This document shows, in pieces, positions 7,871 through 16,109 of a stretch of 36,523 nt of DNA. Source of the DNA: Flavobacteriaceae bacterium (GTDB lineage Bacteria; Bacteroidota; Bacteroidia; Flavobacteriales; Flavobacteriaceae); assembly GCA_024643385.1 (NCBI GenBank), contig JAHEMZ010000026.1:1-36523 (forward strand), read 5' to 3'. The notes under the pieces were generated by a model. That model was not told the DNA's origin and ran no database searches. It worked only from the letters and a program-made list of their open reading frames with translations. Position 1 is the first letter of the stretch. Every line of letters begins with the position of its first letter. Position numbers and translations under genes: made by a program.

Positions 7871-10800
7871 GCTATAATGCTTTTGATTTTTAAAGTAAGA
7901 CGCAATACTTAATAATATAAAGAATACAATTAAGTAATAGACAAAATTGGGTGTTACCGGTACATCGCCACTGGCATACGAATGTAATCCAGTAAGATAA
8001 AAGTTAACCCCGAAATAGGTCATCATGATACTGGCATAGGCGAAGATCGAAAAAACACTGAAGGTCCACCTGCCACGTAAGCCCGGGACCAAACGTGCAT
8101 GAATTACGAAGGCATAGATCATGATGCTTATTAGCGCCCAGGTTTCCTTCGGATCCCACCCCCAATAGCGACCCCAACTTTCATTGGCCCATTGTCCGCC
8201 TAAGAAGTTTCCTATGGTCAACATCACCAACCCAACGGTTAATGACAATTCGGTAATGATGATAAGTTCCTTGATATTTAGTTCCATCTTCTGTTTATTT
8301 CTGGAAGTGGTCAATAACATTAACAACAAGGTTACAGTTCCCAAGATCATCCCCAACGTAAATGGACCGTAACTGGCTACGATTACCGCCACATGGATCA
8401 TCAACCAATAACTGTCTAAAACAGGCTGTAAATTAGCAATCGCAGGATCAACCCAACTCATATGTGCCACCCATAATAAAATAGAAGCGACAAAAGCCGT
8501 GGCGGCAACGGTTAGGTCACTTTTTCTTCCGAATGCCAGTCCGAAGAAAACCGTAGCCCAACTCACGTAGATCACACTTTCATATGCATCACTCCAGGGA
8601 GCATGACCACTGATATACCATCGAACGACTAATCCGGCTGTCATTAGCAGGAACAGACCCCAAATAGCAACTTTGCAGGTTTTAACTAGCCAATGTAATA
8701 GTCTGTGTTCCTTGAATATCTGGAAAATGATAAAAATGAACATAAATGCTCCAAACATCATATAATAGTGAAAAAGTCGATTGAAAAGATCAACCTTATT
8801 GTAAGCGATCTCTAAATCGATCTTTCTTTCCGACAATTCCACGTCGCTTCCATATTTTTTTTGAAAGCCATCTATACTTGCCAGGAACTCCTCTGCCCGA
8901 TCATAGTCTCCTGTTTTTCTTGCCGCTCTCAAACTTTCAAAATACAGTGGAAGGATATTCTTGGTGTAAAGTGAATCCATTCCGGTGAAGGTGGCTCCAT
9001 CCAACTCGGGATAAGAAACCCACTTATTATTATTATCCCCCGGAATAGGAAATATCTTTAAAATCCCTCCTCCCAATGCCTCATTTAACAAATAGGACTT
9101 TTCATACAACTTGATAAAATCCTTTTGGAACTGGTTCGGATTTGTTTTTGAAGAAGCTTCCTGAATATATGGGTCGATCTTATTATTCCCTCTCTCATCA
9201 AATAGATCGATCAAAGAAATACTTCGCGTTTCTTTGGAAACACCTAAAATCTTCTTGATACTATCATTTCTCCAATCTAATTTGATCAATGGAATACCAT
9301 ACCAATAAGTTGGAAACTCGGTCATGGACAAAAACACCTGATCGGCATTCATCTCCTTGAATTGATCCTTGCCGCTCACTTTGCGGAGCAATTCACTGGC
9401 AAAGGTATTCACCGGTTTCATTCGCCCATTATCCTGTATCACCAATCGTCCAAATTCTTCCGCGTGAGCTTCGCTCACCACATTGGCATGAATAATTGAA
9501 TCTGCTTGTTGTTGCTGGACCAGATGTGGTGCTTCCTGGGCGAATCCGGTAATAGAAAATAACAACAGTAACAAGGTGGTCATTTGATTCTTCTTAAGTT
9601 TCACCTTATCCAGCATTCGCTTTAGGTCGGCGAAACGGGTATTGCGATCGAAGAGTATGGCCATCAGACCAAGATACAACAGGAAATAACCGATATAAGT
9701 GATCCAAGTACCCCACCAATCGTGATTTACAGATAATACCGTTCCTTTTTCATCTGGATCGAATGAAGCCTGAAAGAACCGATATCCTTGGTGGTCAAGC
9801 ACATGATTCATAAAGATCTCATAATCAAAAAACTCAGCATCAGAATCATTTACAGTTACCTTACTCTTAAAAGAAGAATACGCTTTTTCTGTTCCCGGGT
9901 ATTTATCGGCGATAAAATCATTCAACGTGATACTAAATGGCACCTCATAAGTTTTGGAACCATACGCCAGGCTTACTTTAAGTCCGCCAACTTCAATTTC
10001 TTTAGCCTCCGGACTTAATCCCTTTCCCCCCAAAATAGTGATCTCTTTTATTTCATTGTTTGAGCTCACAGAGATTGTCACTGCATCGGTCCCTGTTTTT
10101 TCCGGTGCTTTGGCCTTTACCACTCCATACGAACCTTTGGTGAGCGGTTCCGGAAATACAAATGCCGTACCTGCCAATTGATATAAGGATCGCAATTGCA
10201 GAGGCTGAACACTATCACTTAAAACTTCCCCCTGAAATTGATCGGCCATGCGCATGAAGGAACCTTCAAAAGGGGATTCGATCGTATAGGTCCCGTCATC
10301 CCCAATGGTAATATTAATGGCCCCTGAGGTGTCCTTATTCACGGCAAAAAGAATATTGTGAATATTTACTACTTCACCCACTTTTAGCCAATGTTCATGC
10401 CGATTCCCGTCCCCCGCTTCTACCACCTTAAAATAAGGTTCACCCTCTTCGGAAGGAATCAGATCTTCCTTCGCATTGGCGATAAAACCTGTAATTTCAA
10501 TCGTTACCGGTTGTTGGTTATAGTCGGTCGATAAAATAAAGTCATTATCCAATCGCTCGGAAAGGCGGAGCTTCTGAGCCGGAAGATAACGTCTCATTTG
10601 AACGCCGTCCACGATATAATTTCCATCGATAAAAGTGGTAAGATAGGTGTCATCGGAGAGAAACACATTTTCAGTGGCTCCTTCTCTAATATGCATCACC
10701 CCCTCAAATCCTATGTAGCGCGTAACGAATGCACCTACGAGGATCAAAATAAAGGAGATATGGAGTAAAAGGGTAGCCCACTTTTCTTTTCTAAGTAATC

Positions 10801-11017
10801 GAAACTTAAAGATATTTCCAACAAAATTGATCACAAAGAAGATCATGATCGCTTCAAACCACCAGGCATTGAAAATCATTTCCCGAGCATAGGGAGAAGG
10901 AGGCCTTTCATATCCCTGGTCCATAAAGGTTCCAACGGCCATAGCAATGGCAAAAGTGATGAATAAAAAAGCGGTAAGTCTAGTAGAGAAAAGAATGGAA
11001 GCGAGTTTCTTCTGCAT
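7859..11017 (-). CDS. ccsBA: fused ResB-CcsA cytochrome c biogenesis protein (system II haem lyase)
   Basis: This 1052-residue inner-membrane protein exports haem and attaches it to apocytochromes c (system II). The N-terminal half is ResB/CcsB-like: helices near residues 10-100, a large periplasmic domain, and a helix near 445-465. A second segment (about 479-760) begins with a signal-like stretch, MTTLLLLLFSITGFAQ, and is periplasmic. The C-terminal half is CcsA with several helices and the WWD haem-binding motif SWGRYWGWDPKETW near 945-960. The flanking histidines expected as haem ligands are present (His875 in LMIHVAV and His1012 in TGLHSYA). Fusion of the two subunits is common in Bacteroidota. 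A perfect TATTTTTG box lies 16 bases upstream. The gene is divergent from the DUF2520 gene. Confidence 0.93.
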   Translation of the reverse strand: MQKKLASILFSTRLTAFLFITFAIAMAVGTFMDQGYERPPSPYAREMIFNAWWFEAIMIFFVINFVGNIFKFRLLRKEKWATLLLHISFILILVGAFVTRYIGFEGVMHIREGATENVFLSDDTYLTTFIDGNYIVDGVQMRRYLPAQKLRLSERLDNDFILSTDYNQQPVTIEITGFIANAKEDLIPSEEGEPYFKVVEAGDGNRHEHWLKVGEVVNIHNILFAVNKDTSGAINITIGDDGTYTIESPFEGSFMRMADQFQGEVLSDSVQPLQLRSLYQLAGTAFVFPEPLTKGSYGVVKAKAPEKTGTDAVTISVSSNNEIKEITILGGKGLSPEAKEIEVGGLKVSLAYGSKTYEVPFSITLNDFIADKYPGTEKAYSSFKSKVTVNDSDAEFFDYEIFMNHVLDHQGYRFFQASFDPDEKGTVLSVNHDWWGTWITYIGYFLLYLGLMAILFDRNTRFADLKRMLDKVKLKKNQMTTLLLLLFSITGFAQEAPHLVQQQQADSIIHANVVSEAHAEEFGRLVIQDNGRMKPVNTFASELLRKVSGKDQFKEMNADQVFLSMTEFPTYWYGIPLIKLDWRNDSIKKILGVSKETRSISLIDLFDERGNNKIDPYIQEASSKTNPNQFQKDFIKLYEKSYLLNEALGGGILKIFPIPGDNNNKWVSYPELDGATFTGMDSLYTKNILPLYFESLRAARKTGDYDRAEEFLASIDGFQKKYGSDVELSERKIDLEIAYNKVDLFNRLFHYYMMFGAFMFIFIIFQIFKEHRLLHWLVKTCKVAIWGLFLLMTAGLVVRWYISGHAPWSDAYESVIYVSWATVFFGLAFGRKSDLTVAATAFVASILLWVAHMSWVDPAIANLQPVLDSYWLMIHVAVIVASYGPFTLGMILGTVTLLLMLLTTSRNKQKMELNIKELIIITELSLTVGLVMLTIGNFLGGQWANESWGRYWGWDPKETWALISIMIYAFVIHARLVPGLRGRWTFSVFSIFAYASIMMTYFGVNFYLTGLHSYASGDVPVTPNFVYYLIVFFILLSIASYFKNQKHYSKKG

Positions 11018-11033
11018 GCTGCAAATTTTAGTG

Positions 11034-11041
11034 CAAAAATA
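11034..11041 (-). promoter_or_regulatory. candidate -7 box of ccsBA
   Basis: On the minus strand this reads TATTTTTG, a perfect TAnnTTTG match 16 bases before the ATG at 11017. No clear -33 element is visible. Confidence 0.45.
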
Positions 11042-11132
11042 AGTAAACTTGAGGGAGTATTTAAGTTAAAAGTGCATCGATTAATCATCCCTTAAGTGTT
11101 ATCATGAAATTCGGATTGTGTATTTTAGCATT

Positions 11133-11891
11133 ATGATAACAGTGGTTATAATTGGCTTCGGAAATGTAGGTCAACATCTCTTCCGTGCTTTTCGTAAATC
11201 GAAGGAGGTAAAAGTGCTGCAAGTTTGCAGTCCCTCCCTTGAGGAAGGCTATAAAGGAAAAACCCAATTCATCAAAAAGTTGAGCGAAGTAACTATGGCA
11301 GATATCTACCTATTTGCCGTAAGTGATGATTTAATATCCAAATTGTCCCATGATCTGCCGGTGGAGCATAAACTTGTGGTCCATACCTCCGGGACGGTCT
11401 CTATGGAAGCCTTGAACGGAAAAAATAGAAAGGGTGTTTTTTACCCGTTACAAAGTTTTTCAACCGATGCGAAGATCGATTTTAAAAAATTACCTATATG
11501 TGTAGAAGCTGAAAATCCTGAGGACAGCGATCTTCTCACAAAACTATCGAAAGCAATTTCAAAAAAAGTAGTGGTCATGAGTTCCCAAGACAGAAAACGA
11601 ATGCATATGGCTGCCGTTTGGGTGAATAACTTTAGTAACCATATGTACCATTTGGCATCCGATTATTTAACGGAGCATGATCTGGATTTTGACCTTTTAA
11701 AGCCTTTGATTCTGGAAACCGCCAAAAAGATCCAGATACTTAATCCGAAAGATGCACAAACAGGACCGGCAAAACGAAAAGATAAAAATACCATTGCGGC
11801 ACATTTAGCCATGCTGGAAGACCCAAAGGAGAAAGAAATTTATAAATTGTTGACGGAATCGATTCAAAAGAAATTCAACCAAAATCAATAA
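11133..11891 (+). CDS. Rossmann-fold DUF2520 family protein
   Basis: I chose the ATG at 11133, giving 252 residues that begin MITVVIIGFGNVGQHLFRAF. A GTG at 11118 would add only MYFSI before the Rossmann strand. The dinucleotide-binding GFGNVG loop is at residues 8-13, with family blocks HTSGTVSMEAL and FYPLQSFS near 85-110. The C-terminal helical half matches DUF2520, the dimerisation part seen in this oxidoreductase-like family. It is probably an NAD(P)-dependent dehydrogenase related to ketopantoate/6-phosphogluconate reductase folds; the substrate is unknown. It heads a long same-strand gene run, with only 2 bases to the next gene, which suggests an operon. Confidence 0.85.
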   Translation: MITVVIIGFGNVGQHLFRAFRKSKEVKVLQVCSPSLEEGYKGKTQFIKKLSEVTMADIYLFAVSDDLISKLSHDLPVEHKLVVHTSGTVSMEALNGKNRKGVFYPLQSFSTDAKIDFKKLPICVEAENPEDSDLLTKLSKAISKKVVVMSSQDRKRMHMAAVWVNNFSNHMYHLASDYLTEHDLDFDLLKPLILETAKKIQILNPKDAQTGPAKRKDKNTIAAHLAMLEDPKEKEIYKLLTESIQKKFNQNQ

Positions 11892-11893
11892 GC

Positions 11894-12427
11894 TTGGAAA
11901 AAAGTTATAAAGAATACTTACAGCACATTACGGCATTTATCTTTGACGTCGACGGAGTGCTTACCGACGGAACTGTAATTGTCAATACAGACGGAGAAAT
12001 GTTACGCAATATGAGCATTAAGGATGGCTTTGCGCTCAAAACAGCCATTGATAAAGGATATCATGTCTGTATCATCAGTGGAGGCACCAACGAAGGAGTG
12101 CGTAAACGACTTGAGGGTCTGGGTGTTAAAGAGGTTCATTTAGGAACCAACTTTAAAATGGAAACCTTGCAGAATTTCTTTCAAACCAATAGTTTATTAC
12201 CGGAAAATGTGCTCTATATGGGTGACGATCTACCTGATTATTCTGTGATGCTACGAGTTGGACTTCCTTGTTGTCCACAAGATGCCGTCCCGGAAATCAA
12301 ACATATTTCGAAGTATGTTTCTCATAAAAAAGGAGGAAAAGGATGTGTACGAGATGTGATCGAACAGGTACTTAAGGTCCAAGGAAAATGGTTCCAAGGG
12401 GGTGATGCAAGCGCCAAAGAAGGATAA
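11894..12427 (+). CDS. KdsC-like HAD phosphatase (3-deoxy-D-manno-octulosonate 8-phosphate phosphatase family)
   Basis: This 177-residue HAD-IIIA hydrolase starts at a TTG (11894), 2 bases after the previous stop. The next in-frame ATG (residue 36) would remove the catalytic motif, so TTG is the only workable start. Motif I is FDVDGVLTDGTV (nucleophile Asp and acid/base Asp), motif II is CIISGG near residue 59, and motif III/IV is YMGDDLPDYSVM near 110. Length and the cap-less tetrameric type fit KdsC, which makes Kdo for lipopolysaccharide. No other Kdo genes are near, so another sugar phosphate is possible. Confidence 0.85.
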   Translation: MEKSYKEYLQHITAFIFDVDGVLTDGTVIVNTDGEMLRNMSIKDGFALKTAIDKGYHVCIISGGTNEGVRKRLEGLGVKEVHLGTNFKMETLQNFFQTNSLLPENVLYMGDDLPDYSVMLRVGLPCCPQDAVPEIKHISKYVSHKKGGKGCVRDVIEQVLKVQGKWFQGGDASAKEG

Positions 12428-12471
12428 TTTCAAAACCTCTTAATACAATTCGATTATAACTCCATAAGCTA

Positions 12472-13389
12472 TTGGCCTATTTAAAGATCATACGACCTAT
12501 TAATCTGTTGCTCATCATTCTAGCGCAGTTTCTTTTTAAATACACCCTACTGGAACCTTCCCAAGTAAATCTCGCATTGTCTCCAAGTTCATTTTTCCTT
12601 TTTGTTCTGGCGATCGTATTTGTGGCGGCCGGAGGTAACGTTATAAACGATATCTACGATGTGGACATTGATCGGATCAATAAGCCGTCTAAGGTCTATA
12701 TGGGTACTCGAATTTCAGAAAAGAATGCATTTAATTATTATATGTTGCTCACGATTCTTGGTGTGGGCATCGGTTTTTATATCTCAAATTCAGTAGGTAA
12801 ACCGGCACTGAGCGTTCTATTTATTGGCACTGCAGCATTACTCTATGTCTATGCTTCGACTTTAAAGTCGATGCTATTGGTTGGCAATGTGATCATTTCG
12901 GCCTTAGTGGCTCTAAGTCTTGTCATGCTAATCCTATTCGATATATTTCCGGCGCTTAACGAAACACAGCGAATGCAACAATTACAGCTTTCAGGTGTGA
13001 TTTGGTATTATGCGGTTGCCGCTTTTTATATTAATCTGATTCGGGAGATAGTAAAGGATATTCAAGATGTGAATGGTGACAAGAACGGAGGTAGAATGAC
13101 GCTTCCCATTGCTTTGGGCATTAGTCGAAGCTCTATGTTGGTTTTTATCTTAGGGTTATTTGCCTTTTTCATGGTCTTATTTTTTAGTTATTATGAATTA
13201 TACCGACACCAATTACTTCTATTCTATTTTTTATTCTTTTTAGGCGGAACCCTATTGCTATTTTGCATTAAATCGTGGCATGCCGAAAAACGGAAACATT
13301 TCCGCTTCTTGTCACTACTGCTTAAAATTATTTTACTACTGGGCGTAGGTTCTATCCCCGTTTACGCCAAAATGTTCCTATTGCGATGA
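12472..13389 (+). CDS. UbiA-family prenyltransferase (geranylgeranylglycerol-phosphate geranylgeranyltransferase-like)
   Basis: This 305-residue integral membrane protein has eight to nine helices. It has the two Asp-rich Mg-diphosphate motifs of UbiA enzymes: NDIYDVDID at residues 59-67 and DIQDVNGD at 196-203, the latter followed by GGRMTLPI. It starts at TTG (12472); no better start is visible before the first helix. The family transfers a polyprenyl group to an aromatic ring or to glycerol lipid. Flavobacterial members with this layout are usually named after the archaeal digeranylgeranylglyceryl phosphate synthase, but that activity is not established here. The 3' end overlaps the next gene by 4 bases (ATGA). 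Confidence 0.85.
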   Translation: MAYLKIIRPINLLLIILAQFLFKYTLLEPSQVNLALSPSSFFLFVLAIVFVAAGGNVINDIYDVDIDRINKPSKVYMGTRISEKNAFNYYMLLTILGVGIGFYISNSVGKPALSVLFIGTAALLYVYASTLKSMLLVGNVIISALVALSLVMLILFDIFPALNETQRMQQLQLSGVIWYYAVAAFYINLIREIVKDIQDVNGDKNGGRMTLPIALGISRSSMLVFILGLFAFFMVLFFSYYELYRHQLLLFYFLFFLGGTLLLFCIKSWHAEKRKHFRFLSLLLKIILLLGVGSIPVYAKMFLLR

Positions 13390-13985
13390 ATTTTCAAAGT
13401 ACTAACAACTATGTCTTGGAGAACGACCGGGTGGTATTGAGGCCCCTCATTGAAGAGGATCTAATACACCTACTACCCTTTTCGGTGCATGAACCTGAAC
13501 TTTGGAACTATTCGTTGATTCCCGGCGATGGTGAGGAAAACCTAAAACAGTACTTAACTGTCGCTCTTGCCAATCGTTTGAAAGGAGAGTCCTATCCTTT
13601 CATTGTGTATGACAAAAACCGCGGTCAGTTTGCAGGAACCACGCGATTTTACGATATTCAACCACAACACAACACCCTTCAATTGGGGTATACTTGGTAT
13701 GGAAAAGACTTTCAAGGTACCGGTCTAAATAAGAATTGCAAATATCTATTGTTGAAATTTGCATTTGAAACGATAGGGGTCGAAAGAGTAGAATTTCGGG
13801 CAGACTACAAGAATAAAAAAAGTATTGCTGCCATGCAAAGCATCGGATGTACGGTGGAAGGGGTTCTTCGGAGTAATGCCATCGGATCGAACGGGAGAAG
13901 AGATAGTATTGTATTAAGTATCCTTAAGAACGAATGGTTCGATACGGTAGAAGCCTTGTTGAGTGAAAAAATGACCAAAATCTGA
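13386..13985 (+). CDS. GNAT family N-acetyltransferase (RimJ/RimL type)
   Basis: This 199-residue protein starts inside the stop of the prenyltransferase gene (ATGA overlap), implying translational coupling. It begins with the RimJ/RimL pattern VVLRPLIEEDLIHLLPF (about residues 17-33). It has the acetyl-CoA pyrophosphate loop YGKDFQGTGLNKNCKYLLL near 108-126, then FETIGVERVEFRADYKNKKS and the closing strand block IGCTVEGVLRSNAI. The acceptor is unknown: a protein N-terminus, an aminoglycoside-like amine or a small metabolite. It sits in the run between lipid and nucleotide housekeeping genes. Confidence 0.87.
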   Translation: MNFQSTNNYVLENDRVVLRPLIEEDLIHLLPFSVHEPELWNYSLIPGDGEENLKQYLTVALANRLKGESYPFIVYDKNRGQFAGTTRFYDIQPQHNTLQLGYTWYGKDFQGTGLNKNCKYLLLKFAFETIGVERVEFRADYKNKKSIAAMQSIGCTVEGVLRSNAIGSNGRRDSIVLSILKNEWFDTVEALLSEKMTKI

Positions 13986-13989
13986 AATT

Positions 13990-14577
13990 ATGTTAAGAGA
14001 TAACCTGAAAAACTATCGAATAATTCTGGCGTCCGGATCTCCTCGAAGACAAAATTTCTTTAAAGAACTGGATATCGATTTTACGATCGAAGTGAAGGAA
14101 GTGGAGGAAGTTTTCCCCCCTCATTTGTCAGGTGCCGAGATAACCGATTACTTGGCAAAATTAAAGGCTGCCGCCTTTACTCCCATCGATAAGAATAAGA
14201 TCGTGATCACCAGTGACACCATCGTATGGAAAGACGACAAGGCTATTGGTAAGCCGGCGGATCGATCTGATGCCATAAGCATGTTACAAAACTTAAGCGG
14301 AGCTATGCATGAGGTCTATACCTCAGTTTGTTTTACCTCCAAGGATTTTCAGATTACAGTGAACGATTGCACTAAGGTATGGTTCAATCCTTTGACCCTG
14401 GCGGAGATCGAATATTATTTAGATACCTGTAAACCCTTTGATAAAGCGGGAAGTTATGGTATTCAGGACTGGTTGGGCTATATAGGAATCGAGAAATTAG
14501 AAGGGTGTTTTTTCAATGTCATGGGGCTTCCCACCCGACTTGTTTACAAAACGTTAATGGAAATTGCTAACCGCTGA
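13990..14577 (+). CDS. maf: Maf nucleotide pyrophosphatase
   Basis: This 195-residue Maf/HAM1-like enzyme hydrolyses non-canonical or modified nucleoside triphosphates to monophosphates. It has the phosphate-binding ASGSPRRQ (residues 14-21), the metal-binding SDTIVW near 75, KPADRSDAISML, and the late KAGSYGIQDW and GLPT motifs. It is closest in motif pattern to the dTTP/UTP-type (YhdE) branch, though the specificity is inference. It lies 4 bases after the GNAT gene. The next gene may be read from the same transcript. Confidence 0.93.
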   Translation: MLRDNLKNYRIILASGSPRRQNFFKELDIDFTIEVKEVEEVFPPHLSGAEITDYLAKLKAAAFTPIDKNKIVITSDTIVWKDDKAIGKPADRSDAISMLQNLSGAMHEVYTSVCFTSKDFQITVNDCTKVWFNPLTLAEIEYYLDTCKPFDKAGSYGIQDWLGYIGIEKLEGCFFNVMGLPTRLVYKTLMEIANR

Positions 14578-14608
14578 TTTTATATTATTTTTACTAAAAA
14601 CCAAATTC

Positions 14609-15517
14609 ATGTCAAATTTTAGAATATGCTGTATATTCTTGTGTTCTTTGTTTTTGCTCTCTTCATGTAAGAAGTCGGAACAAAATTTGATCCCTACCTC
14701 ACAATCAAAAACTACTTCTGCTAAGGAAAGAGAACTGTCTCAAGCCTTTAAAGATTATTGGTTTGCCGGCAACGCGGAACTTACTTCCTATAAATTGAGT
14801 CAGGAGCGATACGGCGAATTGCATGACGGAACCGCAGTTATGATCTTTGTTACGGAAGATTTTCTGCCGGAAATTGAGGTGAAAGCAAATCATCCATCCG
14901 AAACTACTATTCCGGTGCTTAAGATGAATCAAGTGAAAAAATACAACACTGGAATATACCCCTATTCAGTTATGACTAGTGCTTTTAATCCCCTTAATAA
15001 TGAAGCACATGCACTAAAGGTCTCCCATTCCATGCAAGAGTGGTGTGGTCATTTTTACGGGCAAATAAATAACCGTAAATCGTTTGAAGTGACCTCACAT
15101 TCCTATTTTGAAGGAGAAGCCGATCAATCGTTTTCACTTGATAAGACTTGGTTGGAAAGTGAGATTTACAATCTTATTCGTATTCACCCTGAAGAATTGC
15201 CAACCGGTGAAATTAATATCATCCCCGGATTTGAATACAGTCGGATGAGTCATCAAAAATTAAGCCCCCACAGTGCGATGGCCAGCATGCAACAAGGAGA
15301 TTCCATTTCGATATACACCCTAACCTATCCTAATTTAAAGCGAGAATTGGCTATTTATTTCAACAGTGACTTTCCTTATGAGATTGAACGTTGGGAAGAA
15401 ATGCATGCCAACGGATTGAAATCAACGGCAGAAAAACTGCGCAGAATTCGTTCCGCCTATTGGACTCAACACAGTAACCAATTTGAATACCTTAGAGACT
15501 CATTATTAATAAATTAA
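14609..15517 (+). CDS. lipoprotein of unknown function, 302 residues
   Basis: The ATG at 14609 gives a proper lipoprotein signal, MSNFRICCIFLCSLFLLSSC, with the lipobox LLSSC and Cys20. An ATG at 14564 would overlap maf and bury the signal. The mature protein starts KKSEQN and should be an outer- or inner-membrane-anchored, periplasm-facing lipoprotein. There are no recognisable catalytic motifs. Visible landmarks are KDYWFAGNAELTSYKL, HSMQEWCGHFYGQINNR near residue 145 and HSYFEGEADQSF. It carries none of the Maf motifs, so any Maf-like name would come only from its neighbour. It lies between maf and a small MscS gene, 4 bases before the latter. Confidence 0.75.
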   Translation: MSNFRICCIFLCSLFLLSSCKKSEQNLIPTSQSKTTSAKERELSQAFKDYWFAGNAELTSYKLSQERYGELHDGTAVMIFVTEDFLPEIEVKANHPSETTIPVLKMNQVKKYNTGIYPYSVMTSAFNPLNNEAHALKVSHSMQEWCGHFYGQINNRKSFEVTSHSYFEGEADQSFSLDKTWLESEIYNLIRIHPEELPTGEINIIPGFEYSRMSHQKLSPHSAMASMQQGDSISIYTLTYPNLKRELAIYFNSDFPYEIERWEEMHANGLKSTAEKLRRIRSAYWTQHSNQFEYLRDSLLIN

Positions 15518-15521
15518 CTCT

Positions 15522-16079
15522 ATGTTTAAAGAATACTTTACGGAAGTAGTTTTATCGTTTTCCATTATATTGATTCATCTTATCTTACGATGGATCATTG
15601 TGGCTGTGGTCAAACGTTTTGCCAAAAAATTAGAAAAGGTGGAACATCGTACCGGGCTGATCATTAAATACCTGGACTTTGCCATTATCTTTGGTGTCAT
15701 TTTCAGTCTTTTCCTTATTTGGGGAGTACAATTTCAGGATGTGGGCGTAGTGTTGTCGTCCGTATTTGCTGTGATTGGGGTAGCCCTTTTTGCACAATGG
15801 TCGATTTTAAGTAATATCACCAGTGGTGTCATAATGTTCTTTACCTTTCCGTATAAAATTGGAGATTATATAATTATTCATGATAAGGAATTTGATTATC
15901 AGGGAACCATCGAAGACATAAAAGGATTTCATATCCTTTTAAAAACACAAGATGATCGATTGATTACCTACCCTAACAGCTTAATGCTTCAGAAAGGGGT
16001 AAGTGTAGTTAAACCTGATGAAGTAGAAGAGTTCTTACATGAGGAAGACAAGAATTTGGAATCACATTCTGTGGATTGA
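15522..16079 (+). CDS. small MscS-type mechanosensitive channel
   Basis: This 185-residue membrane protein matches the core of MscS. It has helices near residues 7-27 and 48-67, then the pore-lining helix region DVGVVLSSVFAVIGVALFAQ followed by WSILSNITSGVIMFFTFPYK. A beta-domain follows (IGDYIIIHDKEFDYQGTIED, then LLKTQDDRLITYPNSLMLQK). The protein stops soon after the beta domain, ending in an acidic tail (EVEEFLHEEDKNLESHSVD), so it lacks the C-terminal alpha/beta cage part of the 286-residue E. coli MscS. It would release solutes on hypo-osmotic shock. It lies 4 bases downstream of the lipoprotein gene and 30 bases before the PIG-L gene. Confidence 0.88.
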   Translation: MFKEYFTEVVLSFSIILIHLILRWIIVAVVKRFAKKLEKVEHRTGLIIKYLDFAIIFGVIFSLFLIWGVQFQDVGVVLSSVFAVIGVALFAQWSILSNITSGVIMFFTFPYKIGDYIIIHDKEFDYQGTIEDIKGFHILLKTQDDRLITYPNSLMLQKGVSVVKPDEVEEFLHEEDKNLESHSVD

Positions 16080-16109
16080 TACTTCCAACAACTAAAAACC
16101 AAAATCATA

